Assembly (NCBI RefSeq): GCF_003070865.1
Contig: NZ_CP026948.1
Coordinates: 1,922,001-1,986,000 of the forward strand
From: Corynebacterium liangguodongii
GTDB lineage: Bacteria > Actinomycetota > Actinomycetes > Mycobacteriales > Mycobacteriaceae
Length of the DNA: 64,000 bases
Direction of reading: 5' to 3'
Under the pieces are notes generated by a model. The model saw only the letters and a list, made by a program, of their open reading frames with translations. It was not told the DNA's origin and did no database searches. Positions 16,492-26,358 of the stretch are shown one piece after another. A program made the position numbers and the translations under genes. Position 1 is the first letter of the stretch. Each line of letters starts with the position of its first letter.

Positions 16492-17523
16492 ATGCTTTCG
16501 ACCACACCTATGCGCGCGGCCTCCCTCGCCGTCGCCGCTTCAGCGTCCCTGTTCATCGCGTCCTGCTCCGCAGGCAACGCGCCGTCAGATAACGCGGCAC
16601 CGCAAGCTAGCGGCTCCCCCGAAGCCAAGACCACCACCGTGGTAGCAACCACCAACGTGTGGGCTGACGTCGCCGGCGCCGTGCTCGGCGAGGAGGTCCC
16701 CGCCGTCATCTCCAACCCGGCAACCGACCCCCACGAGTTCGAGCCCTCCGCCGCGGACCTGGCCAAGGTGACCGAGGCGGGCCTGCTCGTCGCCAACGGC
16801 GGCGCGTACGACAACGCCATCTACAGCGCCGCCGACCCCGCCAACGTCATCAGCGCGATCCCGCTCGTCGACGGCGCCCACGCGCACGCCGGGCACGACC
16901 ACGCAGGGCACGATCACGCCGGCCACGACCACGCGTCCGAGGAAATGCCGGCCGGCCACGAGGGCGAGAGCCCCGAGGAGCACGCGGCGCACGCCGGGCA
17001 CGACCACGCCGGGCACGACCACGCCGACGGGGAAAACGAGCACGTCTGGTACGACACCAAGACCGTGCGCGAGGTCGCGGACAAGCTCGCCGCCGACGCC
17101 GAGAAGGAGGGCCACGACGCCGACACCGCCGAGGTGACCAAGCGGCTCGATGCGATCCAGTCCAAGCTCGACGCCCTGCCCGGCGCCCGCGTCGCGCAGA
17201 CCCACCCGATCGCCGACGCGATCATCGAGGCCACCGCTCTCAACGACGTCACCCCGGCCGAGTTCCGCCAGGCCACCCTCAACGAAAACGAGCCCGCCAG
17301 CTCCTCGGTCGCCGAGCTGATCACCATGATCGAAAACGGCGAGGTTGATCTCGTGATCAACAACCCGCAGACCCCCGACGCGCTCACCGAACGCATCCTC
17401 GAGGCCGCTAAGGCCAAGGGCGTGGCCGTCGTCGACATCGCGGAGACCCCGCAGGGCGGCGCCGACTTCTTCGACTACTTCGACGAGATCGCCGCGTCCC
17501 TGGCCGAGGCGTTGAAGGCATAG
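16492..17523 (+). CDS. znuA: Zinc/manganese ABC transporter, substrate-binding lipoprotein (ZnuA-like)
   Basis: 343 residues. Lipoprotein signal ending SLFIASCSAG (Cys about 24). Cluster A-I solute-binding fold: VVATTNVWADVAGAVLGEEVPAVISNPATDPHEFEPSAADLAKV, with the His of DPHEFEPS as a metal ligand. A long His/Asp-rich loop (about residues 125-182) contains repeated GHDHA units, as in zinc-specific ZnuA proteins, followed by EHVWYDTKTV. Downstream ARVAQTHPIAD and IDLVINN-like VDLVINNPQTPD complete the fold. The ATG at 16492 seems leaderless; ATG at 16510 is an alternative. First gene of a three-gene importer. In C. glutamicum the corresponding genes are reported, as I recall, to be in the Zur regulon. 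Confidence 0.9.
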   Translation: MLSTTPMRAASLAVAASASLFIASCSAGNAPSDNAAPQASGSPEAKTTTVVATTNVWADVAGAVLGEEVPAVISNPATDPHEFEPSAADLAKVTEAGLLVANGGAYDNAIYSAADPANVISAIPLVDGAHAHAGHDHAGHDHAGHDHASEEMPAGHEGESPEEHAAHAGHDHAGHDHADGENEHVWYDTKTVREVADKLAADAEKEGHDADTAEVTKRLDAIQSKLDALPGARVAQTHPIADAIIEATALNDVTPAEFRQATLNENEPASSSVAELITMIENGEVDLVINNPQTPDALTERILEAAKAKGVAVVDIAETPQGGADFFDYFDEIAASLAEALKA

Positions 17524-17539
17524 CACCCGGTACCCGCAC

Positions 17540-18238
17540 GTGCACGACGTCATCGCCCGCCTGAATAACCTTTCGGCCGAGCCGCTGTGGTCCGGGGTCT
17601 CCCTCGAGATCACCCGCGGCGAGTTCATCGCAGTGCTCGGCCCGAACGGATCCGGCAAGTCGACGCTTTTGACCACCATGCTCGGGCTGCGCCAGCCCAG
17701 CGGCGGGAGCGTGGACATGCCGGAGCGCGTGGGGTTTATCCCCCAGCAGCGGATGTTCCCGCGCTACTTGCCGGTGCGCGCCCGCGACATCGTCTCGCTC
17801 ACGCTCTCCCACGGCCTGCTCGCGGGCAGGCGGGCGCGGCGTGGGGACGTCGATAAGCTGCTCGAATCCGTCGGCGCAGGCCACCTCGCGGATGCCCGAG
17901 TGGGCATCCTCTCCGGCGGCCAGCAACAGCTCGTGCGCCAGGCCCAGGCCTTCGCAAACGACCCAGAGCTCATTCTTGCCGACGAACCCTTGCTCTCCCT
18001 CGACGCCTCGCGCCAGCGCGAGACCGTCGAGCGCCTCGCCTCGGCTCGCGCCGCGGTGGTCATGGTGACCCACTCGATCGACCCCGTCATGGAGGTGGTG
18101 GACAAGGTGCTCTACCTCGGCCCCCACGGACACGTCGTCGGCCCCGCCCGCGAGGTGCTGCGCTCCGACGTGCTCAGCGAGCTCTACGGCACCCACGTCG
18201 ACGTGCTCAGCGTCCACGGAAAGACGGTGATTGTATGA
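17540..18238 (+). CDS. znuC: Zinc/manganese ABC transporter, ATP-binding protein
   Basis: 232 residues. Walker A GPNGSGKST, Q-loop (FIPQQR), ABC signature LSGGQQQ, Walker B ELILADEP, D-loop SLD and the switch His in MVTHSID. The protein energises uptake together with the adjacent permease. The start is GTG at 17540, 16 bp after the binding-protein gene. The stop overlaps the permease start (ATGA at 18235-18238), so the two are translationally coupled. The metal specificity comes from the binding protein, not from this subunit. Confidence 0.92.
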   Translation: MHDVIARLNNLSAEPLWSGVSLEITRGEFIAVLGPNGSGKSTLLTTMLGLRQPSGGSVDMPERVGFIPQQRMFPRYLPVRARDIVSLTLSHGLLAGRRARRGDVDKLLESVGAGHLADARVGILSGGQQQLVRQAQAFANDPELILADEPLLSLDASRQRETVERLASARAAVVMVTHSIDPVMEVVDKVLYLGPHGHVVGPAREVLRSDVLSELYGTHVDVLSVHGKTVIV

Positions 18239-19092
18239 CCCGCGTGGTGAGCGACTTCTACGCCGATACCGTCCACCTCCTGACCTTCGACTTCGTCGTT
18301 ACCTCCCTCATCGCCTGCGCCCTGCTGGGGCTGCTCTCCGGCGTCCTGGCCCCGCTCGTTGTCATCCGCCAGATGTCGTTCGCGGTGCACGCGACCTCGG
18401 AGCTGGCGATGATGGGCGCGGCGATCGCGCTCGTAGCCGGGGTCAATCTCTCCTTCGGCGCGATCGCCGGGTCGATCACCGCCGCGACGCTGTTCGTCCT
18501 GTTAGGGCTGCGCGGCGGGAACGACTCCGCAATCGGCGCCGTGATGAGCTTCGGCATGGGCGTCTCCGTGCTGTGCATCTACATCTACCCGGGTAACTCG
18601 ACGAAATCGATGTCGCTGCTCACCGGCCAGATCGCCGGTGTGAGCAACGCCAACGTCATCACCCTGGCGGTATTTACCACCGCCGTCATCGCCGCGGTGG
18701 CGCTGCTTTGGCGCCCGCTGCTCTTCGCCTCGATCGACCCGGTGATGGCCGCCGCTCGCGGCGTCTCCGTGCGCTTCTACGCAGTCGCCTTCGCCGTGCT
18801 GCTCGGTCTCGCCGCCGCGCAGGCCGTGCAGATCGTCGGCGCGCTGCTCGTCATGGCGCTGCTGATTACTCCGGGCGCCTCCGCGGTGGCGATTACGGAT
18901 AACCCGCTGGCCGCCGTCGGCTACTCCACCGCCTTCGCCCTGACGGCGTCGGTGGGCGGGATGCTGCTCTCGCTCGCGCCCGGCATCCCGATCAGCGTGA
19001 CGGTCGCGTTTGTCTCCTTCGGCATCTACGTCGCCTGCCGCGCGGTCGAATACGCCCGGGCGGGCCGGTTGCGCGCGCACATCCCCGCCTAG
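18235..19092 (+). CDS. znuB: Zinc/manganese ABC transporter, permease (ABC-3 family)
   Basis: 285 residues with about eight membrane helices. Typical ABC-3 features: LVVIRQMSFAVHATSELAMMGAAIAL, with the His/Ser-containing helix of this family, and IVGALLVMALLITPGASAVAI, the conserved cytoplasmic segment that contacts the ATPase. It forms the membrane channel of the importer. It starts within the ATPase stop codon and ends 8 bp before the hydrolase gene, so the hydrolase may be the fourth gene of the same transcript. Confidence 0.92.
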   Translation: MTRVVSDFYADTVHLLTFDFVVTSLIACALLGLLSGVLAPLVVIRQMSFAVHATSELAMMGAAIALVAGVNLSFGAIAGSITAATLFVLLGLRGGNDSAIGAVMSFGMGVSVLCIYIYPGNSTKSMSLLTGQIAGVSNANVITLAVFTTAVIAAVALLWRPLLFASIDPVMAAARGVSVRFYAVAFAVLLGLAAAQAVQIVGALLVMALLITPGASAVAITDNPLAAVGYSTAFALTASVGGMLLSLAPGIPISVTVAFVSFGIYVACRAVEYARAGRLRAHIPA

Positions 19093-19100
19093 GCACCGCC

Positions 19101-19889
19101 ATGCCGATCCGCCACATCGAGCACCAGGGCCGCGTCCGCCGCGTCATCGAGGTCCCAGGCGCCGGTCCTACCGACACGCTCGTGATGTTCTTGCACGGCT
19201 CCCGCCAATCCGGGGCGGTGGCCCGCAACTTCACCGCGCACACCTTCGACGCCCTGGCCGCACCCGGCACGACGGTGATCTACCCCGACGGGGTCGGCCA
19301 CCACTTCAACGACCTGCGGACGGGCTTCCACGAATCCGCCCGCACCGAGGGCATAGACGACGTGGGGTTTTTGCGCACCCTCATCGAGTCCTACCAGCCG
19401 CGCCGCGTCATCGGCTGCGGCTTCTCCAACGGCGGGCAGATGCTGCTGCGCATGCTTTTCGACGCCCCCAGCACCCTCGACGGGGTAGCCATGTTCGGCT
19501 CCCTCATGCCCACCGACGACAACCTTGCCGTCTCCACCGCGAACTACGCCCCCACCCCGCTGCTCATCGTCCACGGCACCGCCGACCCGATCGTGCCGTA
19601 CGGCGGTGGTGAGGCGGGGCTTGGCGCGGCCAACCGGGGCACGGTGCGCTCCGCGGCGGCCACGGCGCGCTACTTCGCTCGCCTCAACGGCTCGACATCC
19701 CACTCCCTCGCCCACCCGGCGCCCGGCGTGGAGGTGGAGACCTTCGGCGGCGATCACCCCGTCGAGCTGGTCTCAATCGAGGGAATGGGCCACCTCGTGC
19801 CGTCGCCGAAGCGGCTGGATCCGCGGATCGGGCCGGGCACCGACGCCGTCGTCGGCGCGGAGCTTATGCGCGACTTCTTCGGCCTCTAG
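19101..19889 (+). CDS. Alpha/beta-hydrolase, polyhydroxybutyrate depolymerase/feruloyl esterase (CE1)-like
   Basis: 262 residues. The fold is shown by the oxyanion strand ([12 protein letters not shown]), the nucleophile elbow [10 protein letters not shown] (Ser109), an acid residue in [13 protein letters not shown] and a catalytic His in GMGHLVP. This resembles the LpqC/CE1 esterase group. I see no signal peptide, so it is probably cytosolic, unlike secreted LpqC. It follows the zinc permease by 8 bp and may be co-transcribed, but no functional link is obvious. Its stop lies inside CTAG at 19886-19889, shared with the convergent rlmB stop. Substrate unknown. Confidence 0.82.
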   Translation: MPIRHIEHQGRVRRVIEVPGAGPTDTLVMFLHGSRQSGAVARNFTAHTFDALAAPGTTVIYPDGVGHHFNDLRTGFHESARTEGIDDVGFLRTLIESYQPRRVIGCGFSNGGQMLLRMLFDAPSTLDGVAMFGSLMPTDDNLAVSTANYAPTPLLIVHGTADPIVPYGGGEAGLGAANRGTVRSAAATARYFARLNGSTSHSLAHPAPGVEVETFGGDHPVELVSIEGMGHLVPSPKRLDPRIGPGTDAVVGAELMRDFFGL

Positions 19890-20851
19890 CTACCGGCGGT
19901 GTCCGCCCGCCCGGCGGCCGCGCGGCGCTGGCGAGCGAACTCGCTGAGCACCACCCCGGCCGCGACCGATGCGTTTAAGGATTCGACCCAGCCAGCGGTC
20001 GGGATGGACATGATGACATCGCAGTTCTCCCGCACGAGCCGCGAGATGCCCTTGCCCTCGGAGCCGACGACGATGACCACGGGATCGGCCCCGCCGTCGA
20101 AGGTATCGAGCGTGTGCTCGCCGCCCGCATCGAGCCCGACGACGACGTAGCCGTTGTCGTTGAACTCCTTGATCGTGCGGGTGAGGTTGGTGGCCTTGGC
20201 CACGGGAAGCCGCGCCGCGGTACCCGCCGAGGTGCGCCACGCCACGCCCGTCACCTGGGCGGAGCGGCGCTCCGGGATGATCACGCCGTGACCGCCGAAC
20301 GCGGCGGTGGAGCGGATCACCGCGCCGAGGTTGCGCGGATCGGTGATGTTGTCGAGCACGACGAACATGCCGGTCTCCCCGCGGTCTTTCACCCCGGCGA
20401 TGAGGTCGAAGACGTCCGCGTATTTATACGGCTGGATCTTCAACCCGATGCCCTGGTGCATGCCGTTGCCGGTCATCGTATCGAGGTCGTGGCGCGGCAC
20501 CTCGTGGATGGGCAGGCCCTTGGAGTTGGCCAGGGTCACGGCCTCGGAGAGCCTATCGTCGTGGGCGGTTCCCAGCGCGACGTAGAGAGCCTCGGCCGGC
20601 ACCTTGGCGTGCAGGCACTCGACGACGGGGTTGCGGCCCACCACGAGGTCGGCCTTCTCCCGCTCGTGGCGGCCGGAGTCGCGGCGCTGGCGCTCGAGCT
20701 TGCGCTTGTGCGCGGCGTGGTAGACGCGGTCCTCCGCCTTCGGCGTCGATTTTTTGCCCTCGAGACCGCGCCGGCGCTGCCCGCCCGAGCCCTTCGTCGC
20801 GCCCTTCTTCTTGGTCTTCATCACATCGGGTCGCTGGTAGGGTTTAGCCAT
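19886..20851 (-). CDS. rlmB: 23S rRNA (guanosine-2'-O)-methyltransferase, TrmH/SpoU family
   Basis: 321 residues. After a lysine/arginine-rich N-terminal extension (1-65) comes the substrate-binding domain ([11 protein letters not shown]) and the SPOUT knot: [23 protein letters not shown] (motif 1), [18 protein letters not shown] (motif 2) and [25 protein letters not shown] (motif 3). RlmB methylates G2251 of 23S rRNA in E. coli; the corresponding site is inferred here. It overlaps the cysS stop by 8 bp, fitting the common cysS-rlmB pair. The basic extension is frequent in actinobacterial members. Confidence 0.93.
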   Translation of the reverse strand: MAKPYQRPDVMKTKKKGATKGSGGQRRRGLEGKKSTPKAEDRVYHAAHKRKLERQRRDSGRHEREKADLVVGRNPVVECLHAKVPAEALYVALGTAHDDRLSEAVTLANSKGLPIHEVPRHDLDTMTGNGMHQGIGLKIQPYKYADVFDLIAGVKDRGETGMFVVLDNITDPRNLGAVIRSTAAFGGHGVIIPERRSAQVTGVAWRTSAGTAARLPVAKATNLTRTIKEFNDNGYVVVGLDAGGEHTLDTFDGGADPVVIVVGSEGKGISRLVRENCDVIMSIPTAGWVESLNASVAAGVVLSEFARQRRAAAGRADTAGS

Positions 20852-22280
20852 CGCGGTCTCGCTCCTCGTCTTGTAATGCCCACTGCGGGCCGTCGGCGGT
20901 ATCGGTCACAACAATTCCAGCGGCGGCGAGCCGGTCGCGCACCTCGTCGGCCACCGCCCAGTCCTTCTCGGCGCGCGCCTGCGTGCGCCGCGCTAGTTCC
21001 GCGTCAACGAGCACACCGAGCGCGGCCATCGCGGCGTCGCCGGCACTCGCCCCGCTTGTCGACGCCCCATCGGCCCACGCCCCGGGGTCGATGCCGAGAA
21101 CCCCCGCCATCGCCCGGACCTCCCCGGCGCGCTGGCGCGCGAGCGCGTCGTCCTTGGCGGCCAGGGCCTTGTTGCCCTCGCGCACGACGCGGTGGATCTC
21201 TGCGAGCGCGCGGGGCACCGAGAAGTCGTCGTCAAGCGCGCGCTCGAAATCCTGCGTCCATTCGGTCGCCTCGGGCATGCCCACGCGGGCGAGAAAGTCC
21301 TCGATGCGCCGGTACCCCGCGGCGGCCTCCGTGAGCGCCTCCGGGGAATACTCGAGCACGCTGCGGTAATGCGCCGAGCCGAGGTAGTAGCGCAGCTCGA
21401 CGGGGCGCACCATGGTGAGCATGTTGTCGATGGATAACACATTGCCCAAGGACTTCGACATCTTCTCGCCCGCCATGGTCACCCAGTGGTTGTGCATCCA
21501 ATAGCGCGCGAACCCATCACCGGCGGCGTGCGACTGCGCAGCCTCGTTCTCGTGGTGCGGAAACTGCAGGTCAAGGCCGCCGCCGTGGATGTCGAACTCG
21601 GAGCCGAGGTACCAGGTCGCCATCGCCGAGCACTCGAGGTGCCAGCCGGGCCGGCCCGGCCCCCACGGCGTCGGCCACGACGGCTCTCCCGGCTTCGCTG
21701 CCTTCCACAGCGCGAAATCGTGCGCACCCCGCTTGCCGTAGCCATCTGGCTCCCCCTGCTCCATCTGGTCGACCCGGTTGCCGGAGAGCGCGCCGTAGTC
21801 GCTGCCTTCCGCGCGCACCCAGGCGTCGACGTCGAAATAGACGGAGCCGTTGGCGGCGTAGGCGTACCCGGCGGCGATGAGCCTGCTCATGTAGTCCACC
21901 ATCTGCGTGACGTGCCCCGTTGCGCGCGGCTCCACCGAGGGAGGCAACACCCCGAGCGTGTCGTAGGCGCGGGCGAACTCGCGCTCATAGGTGGACACCC
22001 ACTCCCACCAGGGCCTGCCGTGGGCCTCGGCCTTGGACAGGATCTTGTCGTCAATATCCGTGACGTTGCGCACGAAGGCGACGTCGAAGCCCTTGGCCAT
22101 AAACCAGCGACGCACGATGTCGAAGGCGACCCCGGAGCGCAGGTGGCCGATGTGCGGCGCGGCCTGCGGGGTCGCGCCGCACAGGTAGATCGACACGTGG
22201 CCCGGGCGAACCGGCTCGAAGTCGCGCAAGCGGCGCGCGGCCGTGTCAAAGATGCGTAGGTTTCCGGAAGTCACGCCCAC
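20844..22280 (-). CDS. cysS: Cysteinyl-tRNA synthetase
   Basis: 478 residues. Class I synthetase: the HIGH-like motif is PHIGHLRSG, with zinc-binding CGATPQ nearby, and the KMSKS motif is [25 protein letters not shown] and [14 protein letters not shown] are typical of CysS. The alternative MshC (mycothiol ligase) is less likely because the anticodon-binding C-terminal part is present and the neighbours ispD-ispF-cysS-rlmB form the standard cysS cluster. Two GTG starts, at 22280 (used) and 22274, are possible; the first is 4 nt after the ispF stop. Confidence 0.94.
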   Translation of the reverse strand: MGVTSGNLRIFDTAARRLRDFEPVRPGHVSIYLCGATPQAAPHIGHLRSGVAFDIVRRWFMAKGFDVAFVRNVTDIDDKILSKAEAHGRPWWEWVSTYEREFARAYDTLGVLPPSVEPRATGHVTQMVDYMSRLIAAGYAYAANGSVYFDVDAWVRAEGSDYGALSGNRVDQMEQGEPDGYGKRGAHDFALWKAAKPGEPSWPTPWGPGRPGWHLECSAMATWYLGSEFDIHGGGLDLQFPHHENEAAQSHAAGDGFARYWMHNHWVTMAGEKMSKSLGNVLSIDNMLTMVRPVELRYYLGSAHYRSVLEYSPEALTEAAAGYRRIEDFLARVGMPEATEWTQDFERALDDDFSVPRALAEIHRVVREGNKALAAKDDALARQRAGEVRAMAGVLGIDPGAWADGASTSGASAGDAAMAALGVLVDAELARRTQARAEKDWAVADEVRDRLAAAGIVVTDTADGPQWALQDEERDRDG

Positions 22281-22284
22281 CAGT

Positions 22285-22773
22285 CTAGACGCCCCCTACA
22301 TCCACCAACGCCGTGGCAATCGCCGCGCGGCCCTGCCCGGAGCCCGTAAAGCCCATGTGGTCCGTCGTCGTCGCGCTCACGCTCACCGGGGCACCCAGCG
22401 CCTCCGTGAGCGCCGCCTCGGCGGCCGCGCGCACCGGGCCCATCTTCGGGCTCTGGGCGATGAGCTGGGCAGAGACGTTGAGGATCACGGCCCCTTTGGC
22501 GTCGATAAGCTCGCGCAACTCGCGCAGGAGCGCAACCCCGCTCACCCCGTCGTAGGCGGGCCTGCCCACGCCGACGAAAGAACCCAAATCCCCCAGCCCG
22601 GCCGCAGACAACACCGCGTCAACAACGGCGTGGGCGACGACGTCGCCGTCGGAATGCCCCTCGCAGCCATCGACCCCGTCGTGGAGGATCCCGGCGATCC
22701 AGCACGGCTTGCCCGCCTCGATCTGGTGGGCATCGAACGCCGTGCCCACGCGCAGGTTATTCATCGTGGTCAT
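22285..22773 (-). CDS. ispF: 2-C-methyl-D-erythritol 2,4-cyclodiphosphate synthase
   Basis: 162 residues. Fifth step of the MEP isoprenoid pathway. Metal-binding motif GTAFDAHQ (D-x-H), then [26 protein letters not shown] with the second metal His, and [16 protein letters not shown] near the C-terminus. Length is normal. The start overlaps the ispD stop (ATGA, 22770-22773), so both are translationally coupled. Isoprenoids here feed menaquinone, decaprenyl phosphate and carotenoids. Confidence 0.95.
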   Translation of the reverse strand: MTTMNNLRVGTAFDAHQIEAGKPCWIAGILHDGVDGCEGHSDGDVVAHAVVDAVLSAAGLGDLGSFVGVGRPAYDGVSGVALLRELRELIDAKGAVILNVSAQLIAQSPKMGPVRAAAEAALTEALGAPVSVSATTTDHMGFTGSGQGRAAIATALVDVGGV

Positions 22774-23516
22774 CTCCTTAGCTCTTCCCCCGGCACCTCG
22801 AAAATGGTCGGCTCGGCCTCTTCTGTCACGCTCAACGCCAAGCGCAGGTCAATGGGGGTGGTGATCTTAAACGCCATTGGGTCGCCCTGCACCGTTTTCA
22901 CCTCCACCCCAAACCACTCGGCCAGGCTCGCGTCGTCAGTCGCCGTGAAGCCGGGCGCGCCGGAGAAGTAGGCCTCATTCGCCGCCCGAAGCGTGCGCAG
23001 GTCAAAGCCCTGCGGGGTCTGCACCGCGCGAAGGCACGCCCGATCGGGCGTGCCGGTGACGGTATCGCCGCGCACCGTCTTGATGGTATCGGCCACCGGC
23101 ACGACGGGCACCACGGCCGCGGCGCCGTCGAGCACGGCGCGCACCACCCGAGCGATCATCCCCGGCGGGGTGAGCGCGCGGGCGGCATCGTGGACCACCA
23201 CCACCGCGTCGTCGGCCGCGATAGATTGCAACCCCGCCCAGATGGAATCGGCCCGCTCGGCCCCGCCGGGGACGAAGCGCACACGATGCCCGCGCAGCAC
23301 GCTGCGGGCGAGCGGCTCCATGGTGGGGTCTACCACCACCACGATCTCGTCAACGATCTGGGAGTTCTCCAGCGCCGCCACAGAGCGCTCCACGAGCGCG
23401 CGCCCGCGCAGGGGCACAAATGCCTTCGGCACCGCGGCACCTAAGCGGGTACCCCTCCCCGCGGCGGCGACGAGCGCGACGACGCGCCGGCTCTCTAGAC
23501 CCACCTCGCGGCCCAT
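22770..23516 (-). CDS. ispD: 2-C-methyl-D-erythritol 4-phosphate cytidylyltransferase
   Basis: 248 residues. Third step of the MEP pathway (CTP transfer to MEP). The nucleotide-binding motif is VAAAGRGTRLGAAVPKAF; later motifs are VVVHDAARALTPP, VPVADTIK and QTPQGFDL, then ATDDASLAEWFG. It lies 12 bp downstream of carD on the same strand and overlaps ispF by 4 bp, so carD-ispD-ispF-cysS-rlmB may form one transcription unit, the arrangement found in mycobacteria and corynebacteria. Confidence 0.95.
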   Translation of the reverse strand: MGREVGLESRRVVALVAAAGRGTRLGAAVPKAFVPLRGRALVERSVAALENSQIVDEIVVVVDPTMEPLARSVLRGHRVRFVPGGAERADSIWAGLQSIAADDAVVVVHDAARALTPPGMIARVVRAVLDGAAAVVPVVPVADTIKTVRGDTVTGTPDRACLRAVQTPQGFDLRTLRAANEAYFSGAPGFTATDDASLAEWFGVEVKTVQGDPMAFKITTPIDLRLALSVTEEAEPTIFEVPGEELRR

Positions 23517-23528
23517 CCCGCGCGCCGA

Positions 23529-24113
23529 CTATTCGTCATGCTCGTCGTCGAAGCTCAGGTCGTCGAGGTCAACGTCGTCATCGAACGCATCGCTCGGCGC
23601 GATGGCCACGCCCTGGGCCACCTGGCGCTCGATGATCTCGGCGAGCTTGGCCTCCATGTCATTGGCCTTCGCCTCGTCGACCGGCTGCGCCAGCGCGAGC
23701 TCGCCAACCAAAATCTGGCGCGCCTTGCCCAGCATGCGCTTCTCCCCGGCGGAGAGGCCCTTGCCCTGATCGCGGCGCCACAGGTCGCGCACGACCTCGG
23801 CGACCTTGTTGATGTCACCCGAGGCGAGGCGCTCCTGGTTCGCCTTGTAGCGGCGGGACCAGTTGCCGGCCTCTTCCACGTCGGTCTCGCGCAGCACCGC
23901 GAAGACCTTGCGCAGGCCATCTTCGCCCACCACGTCGCGCACGCCGACGAGCTCGGTGTTTTTCACCGGCACCCGCACCTGGAGGTCGGACTGGAGGATC
24001 TGGAGCACGAGGAAGTCGAGGGTCTCCCCGCCCATCTCGCGCTGCTCGATGTCTTTGATGCGAGCCGCGCCGTGGTGCGGGTAGACAACAACCTCTCCGA
24101 CCTTAAATTCCAT
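23529..24113 (-). CDS. carD: CarD-family RNA polymerase-binding transcription factor
   Basis: 194 residues. The N-terminus [27 protein letters not shown] is the RNA-polymerase-interaction (Tudor-like) domain of CarD; the C-terminal helical domain ([29 protein letters not shown]...[23 protein letters not shown]) binds the upstream edge of the transcription bubble. A short acidic tail ends the protein. CarD stabilises open complexes, notably at rRNA promoters, in mycobacteria. ATG at 24111-24113 is chosen since all CarD homologues begin at this point. Upstream (24114-24330) is a shared divergent promoter region with the LpqE-like gene. Confidence 0.95.
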   Translation of the reverse strand: MEFKVGEVVVYPHHGAARIKDIEQREMGGETLDFLVLQILQSDLQVRVPVKNTELVGVRDVVGEDGLRKVFAVLRETDVEEAGNWSRRYKANQERLASGDINKVAEVVRDLWRRDQGKGLSAGEKRMLGKARQILVGELALAQPVDEAKANDMEAKLAEIIERQVAQGVAIAPSDAFDDDVDLDDLSFDDEHDE

Positions 24114-24330
24114 GTCTTTTTCCGTCTCTCCTTGCCGGGGCGTGTTTCGTGGTAGCGGGCTTATCAATCCGCCGATTCTACCATCGCGGGCCCGCCCGCT
24201 CGCCCCGCGGAGACCGGTTGCCCCCACCACACCCGCGCAACTGGGACATTCGCGGTGACAAGCACTAGTGTTAACCAGAGAAACTCCCTTCTTTTTGTTC
24301 GTTGTTTACTGACTGATGGAGGTCATCGAA

Positions 24331-24897
24331 GTGAAGTCACTGAAGCCGGGCGCCGCCGGCGTTGCCGTTGCAGCATCCGCCGTGCTGCTTGCCTCCTGCT
24401 CCGCGGGCCAGATCACGCAGACCTCCTCGCAGGTCGCTGCTGTCGATGGCGCCAGCACCGAAAGCGAAAGCGGCGCGGTCGCGGTGCACGACGTCACCGT
24501 GGTGCTCAGCGAGGACGGCCAGGCCGCGTTGAAGTTCACCGCCGTCAACCAGGACTCCTCGATGAAGCCCCACCGCCTGCTGACCGCCGCCGTCGACGGC
24601 GTGAGCGTCGAGCTCACCCCGGCGCCCCGCGAGATCGCCTCGAAGTGCACCGTGGTGGGCGATTCTGCCGCGGGCATCAAGGCCCTGCCGCAGGCCGAGG
24701 GCGACTGCATCCAGTACGTCGCAACCTCCGTGGCCAACAAGGGCTTCGCCTACGGCGGCAACGTTCCCGTGACCTTCACCTTCGATTCGGGCAAGGTGGA
24801 GACCGACGCGGCGATTTCCGCCCCGACCCTCGCTTCCGGCGAATCCGACCGCGGCCCGGCCGAGGGCGGCTCCGCGCACGCCGGCCACTCGCACTAG
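24331..24897 (+). CDS. LpqE-like lipoprotein with C-terminal histidine tail
   Basis: 188 residues. Signal peptide MKSLKPGAAGVAVAASAVLLASCSAG with the lipobox LASC. The mature part resembles the LpqE group found between carD and radA in this lineage: VHDVTVVLSEDGQAALKFTAVNQDSSMKPHRLLTAAVDGVSVELTP. The C-terminus ends AHAGHSH, a possible metal-binding tail. GTG at 24331 is chosen since GGAGG sits about 8 nt upstream; an in-frame ATG at 24316 would place that ribosome site inside the gene. Function unknown; envelope location is certain from the lipobox. Confidence 0.8.
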   Translation: MKSLKPGAAGVAVAASAVLLASCSAGQITQTSSQVAAVDGASTESESGAVAVHDVTVVLSEDGQAALKFTAVNQDSSMKPHRLLTAAVDGVSVELTPAPREIASKCTVVGDSAAGIKALPQAEGDCIQYVATSVANKGFAYGGNVPVTFTFDSGKVETDAAISAPTLASGESDRGPAEGGSAHAGHSH

Positions 24898-24965
24898 CGC
24901 ACCGGCTCCCCTCTCCGCCTCGCGGCCTTAGGGGCCTGTCCGCACAGTGCCCTAGAGTGTCGAGC

Positions 24966-26348
24966 ATGGCGAAGAAACAGCGCGTGATTCACACGTGCAC
25001 CGAATGCGGCTACTCCTCCCCGAAGTGGCTCGGGCGCTGCCCGGAATGCGGCCAGTGGGGCACACTGCAGGAGGAGACACCGCTGGCCGCCGCGGCCGCC
25101 TCCGGCCCACGCGGGGCCCAGCCCGTCACCGCGCTCGCCCCCGCCTCCCCGGCGCGGCCGATCACCGCGGTGGACGCGGCCGCCACCGACACGCTCTCCT
25201 CCGGCATCGCCGAGCTCGACCGGGTGCTCGGCTCCGGCGTCGTCCCGGGCTCAGTTGTGCTGCTCGCCGGCGAGCCGGGGGTGGGCAAGTCCACCCTGTT
25301 GTTGGAGGTCGCATCCCACTGGGCTGCCCACCCGGGGCGCAAGGCCCTCTACGTCACCGCGGAGGAGTCCGCCGGGCAGGTCCGCGCCCGGGCTGGGCGA
25401 ACGGGCGCGCTGAAAGACTCTCTCTACCTCGCGGCGGAAAGCAACCTCGACGTGGTCTTCGGCCACGTCGAGCAGGTCGCTCCCTCGCTGCTCGTGGTCG
25501 ACTCGGTGCAAACCATGCACGCACCGGGCGTGGAGGGGGTTGCCGGGGGCGTGGCGCAGTCGCGGGCGGTCACCGCCGCCCTGACCACTCTGGCGAAGAC
25601 GACGAACCTCCCCGTCTTCGTCGTCGGGCACGTGACCAAAGACGGCAACGTCGCCGGCCCCCGCGTCCTGGAGCACCTCGTGGACGTCGTGTTGAACTTC
25701 GAGGGAGATAAGCAGTCGAGCCTGCGGATGCTGCGCGGGATGAAAAACCGCTTCGGCGCCACCGACGAGGTCGGCTGCTTCGAACAAACGGCCGACGGGA
25801 TCCGCGAGGTCCCGGACCCCTCGGGGCTCTTCTTATCCCACCGCGGACAGACCCCGGACGGATCCGCCGTCACGGTGGCGATGGACGGGGTGCGCCCCAT
25901 CCTCGCCGAGGTCCAGGCGCTCACGGTCGATCCGGTGAACAAGAGCCCGCGCCGCGTCGTCACAGGCCTCGACGCCAACCGGGTGCCCATGGTGCTCGCG
26001 GTGTTGCAGGCGAGGTGCGGCGAGCGCACCAACGACAAGGACGCCTACGTGGCCACGGTTGGCGGGGTGCGGATCACGGAGACGGCGACCGACCTCGCCG
26101 TGGCTCTGGCAGCGTGGTCGAGCCTGCACGAGCGCCCACTTCCCACCAAGACGGTCGTGATCGGCGAGGTGGGCTTGGCCGGTGAGATCCGGCGGGTGCC
26201 CAACCTCGCGCGCAGGTTGCAGGAGGCGGCGCGGCTCGGGTTTGACCGCGCCATCGTCCCCGCGGGTGAGACCGTGCGCGCCGCCGGCATCCAGGTGCAC
26301 GGAGTCTCCACCGTTGCTGAGGCGATCTCGCTGGTGGGCGGGGCGTAA
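24966..26348 (+). CDS. radA: DNA repair protein RadA (Sms)
   Basis: 460 residues. N-terminal C4 zinc finger (CTECGYSSPKWLGRCPEC), RecA-like ATPase core with Walker A GEPGVGKST, Walker B SLLVVDSVQT and the RadA-specific KNRFGATDE motif, then a C-terminal Lon-protease-like domain (VGGVRITETATDLAVALAAWSS...IGEVGLAGEIRRV). RadA is a helicase for branch migration of recombination intermediates. The ATG at 24966 follows a -10-like TAGAGT by 7 nt and lacks a ribosome site. It is followed 10 bp later by disA, the standard actinobacterial and firmicute pair. Confidence 0.95.
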   Translation: MAKKQRVIHTCTECGYSSPKWLGRCPECGQWGTLQEETPLAAAAASGPRGAQPVTALAPASPARPITAVDAAATDTLSSGIAELDRVLGSGVVPGSVVLLAGEPGVGKSTLLLEVASHWAAHPGRKALYVTAEESAGQVRARAGRTGALKDSLYLAAESNLDVVFGHVEQVAPSLLVVDSVQTMHAPGVEGVAGGVAQSRAVTAALTTLAKTTNLPVFVVGHVTKDGNVAGPRVLEHLVDVVLNFEGDKQSSLRMLRGMKNRFGATDEVGCFEQTADGIREVPDPSGLFLSHRGQTPDGSAVTVAMDGVRPILAEVQALTVDPVNKSPRRVVTGLDANRVPMVLAVLQARCGERTNDKDAYVATVGGVRITETATDLAVALAAWSSLHERPLPTKTVVIGEVGLAGEIRRVPNLARRLQEAARLGFDRAIVPAGETVRAAGIQVHGVSTVAEAISLVGGA

Positions 26349-26351
26349 AAT
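26346..26351 (+). promoter_or_regulatory. Candidate -10 box (TAAAAT) for disA, overlapping the radA stop
   Basis: TAAAAT begins in the radA stop codon TAA and is followed by exactly 7 nt and then the disA ATG. This suggests an additional leaderless disA transcript independent of radA. Confidence 0.45.
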
Positions 26352-26358
26352 CGCGGTT

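Noticed and set aside
20844..22280. MshC (mycothiol ligase) in place of CysS
   Set aside because: The sequence has the CysS anticodon-binding C-terminus, [10 protein letters not shown] and lies in the ispD-ispF-cysS-rlmB cluster.
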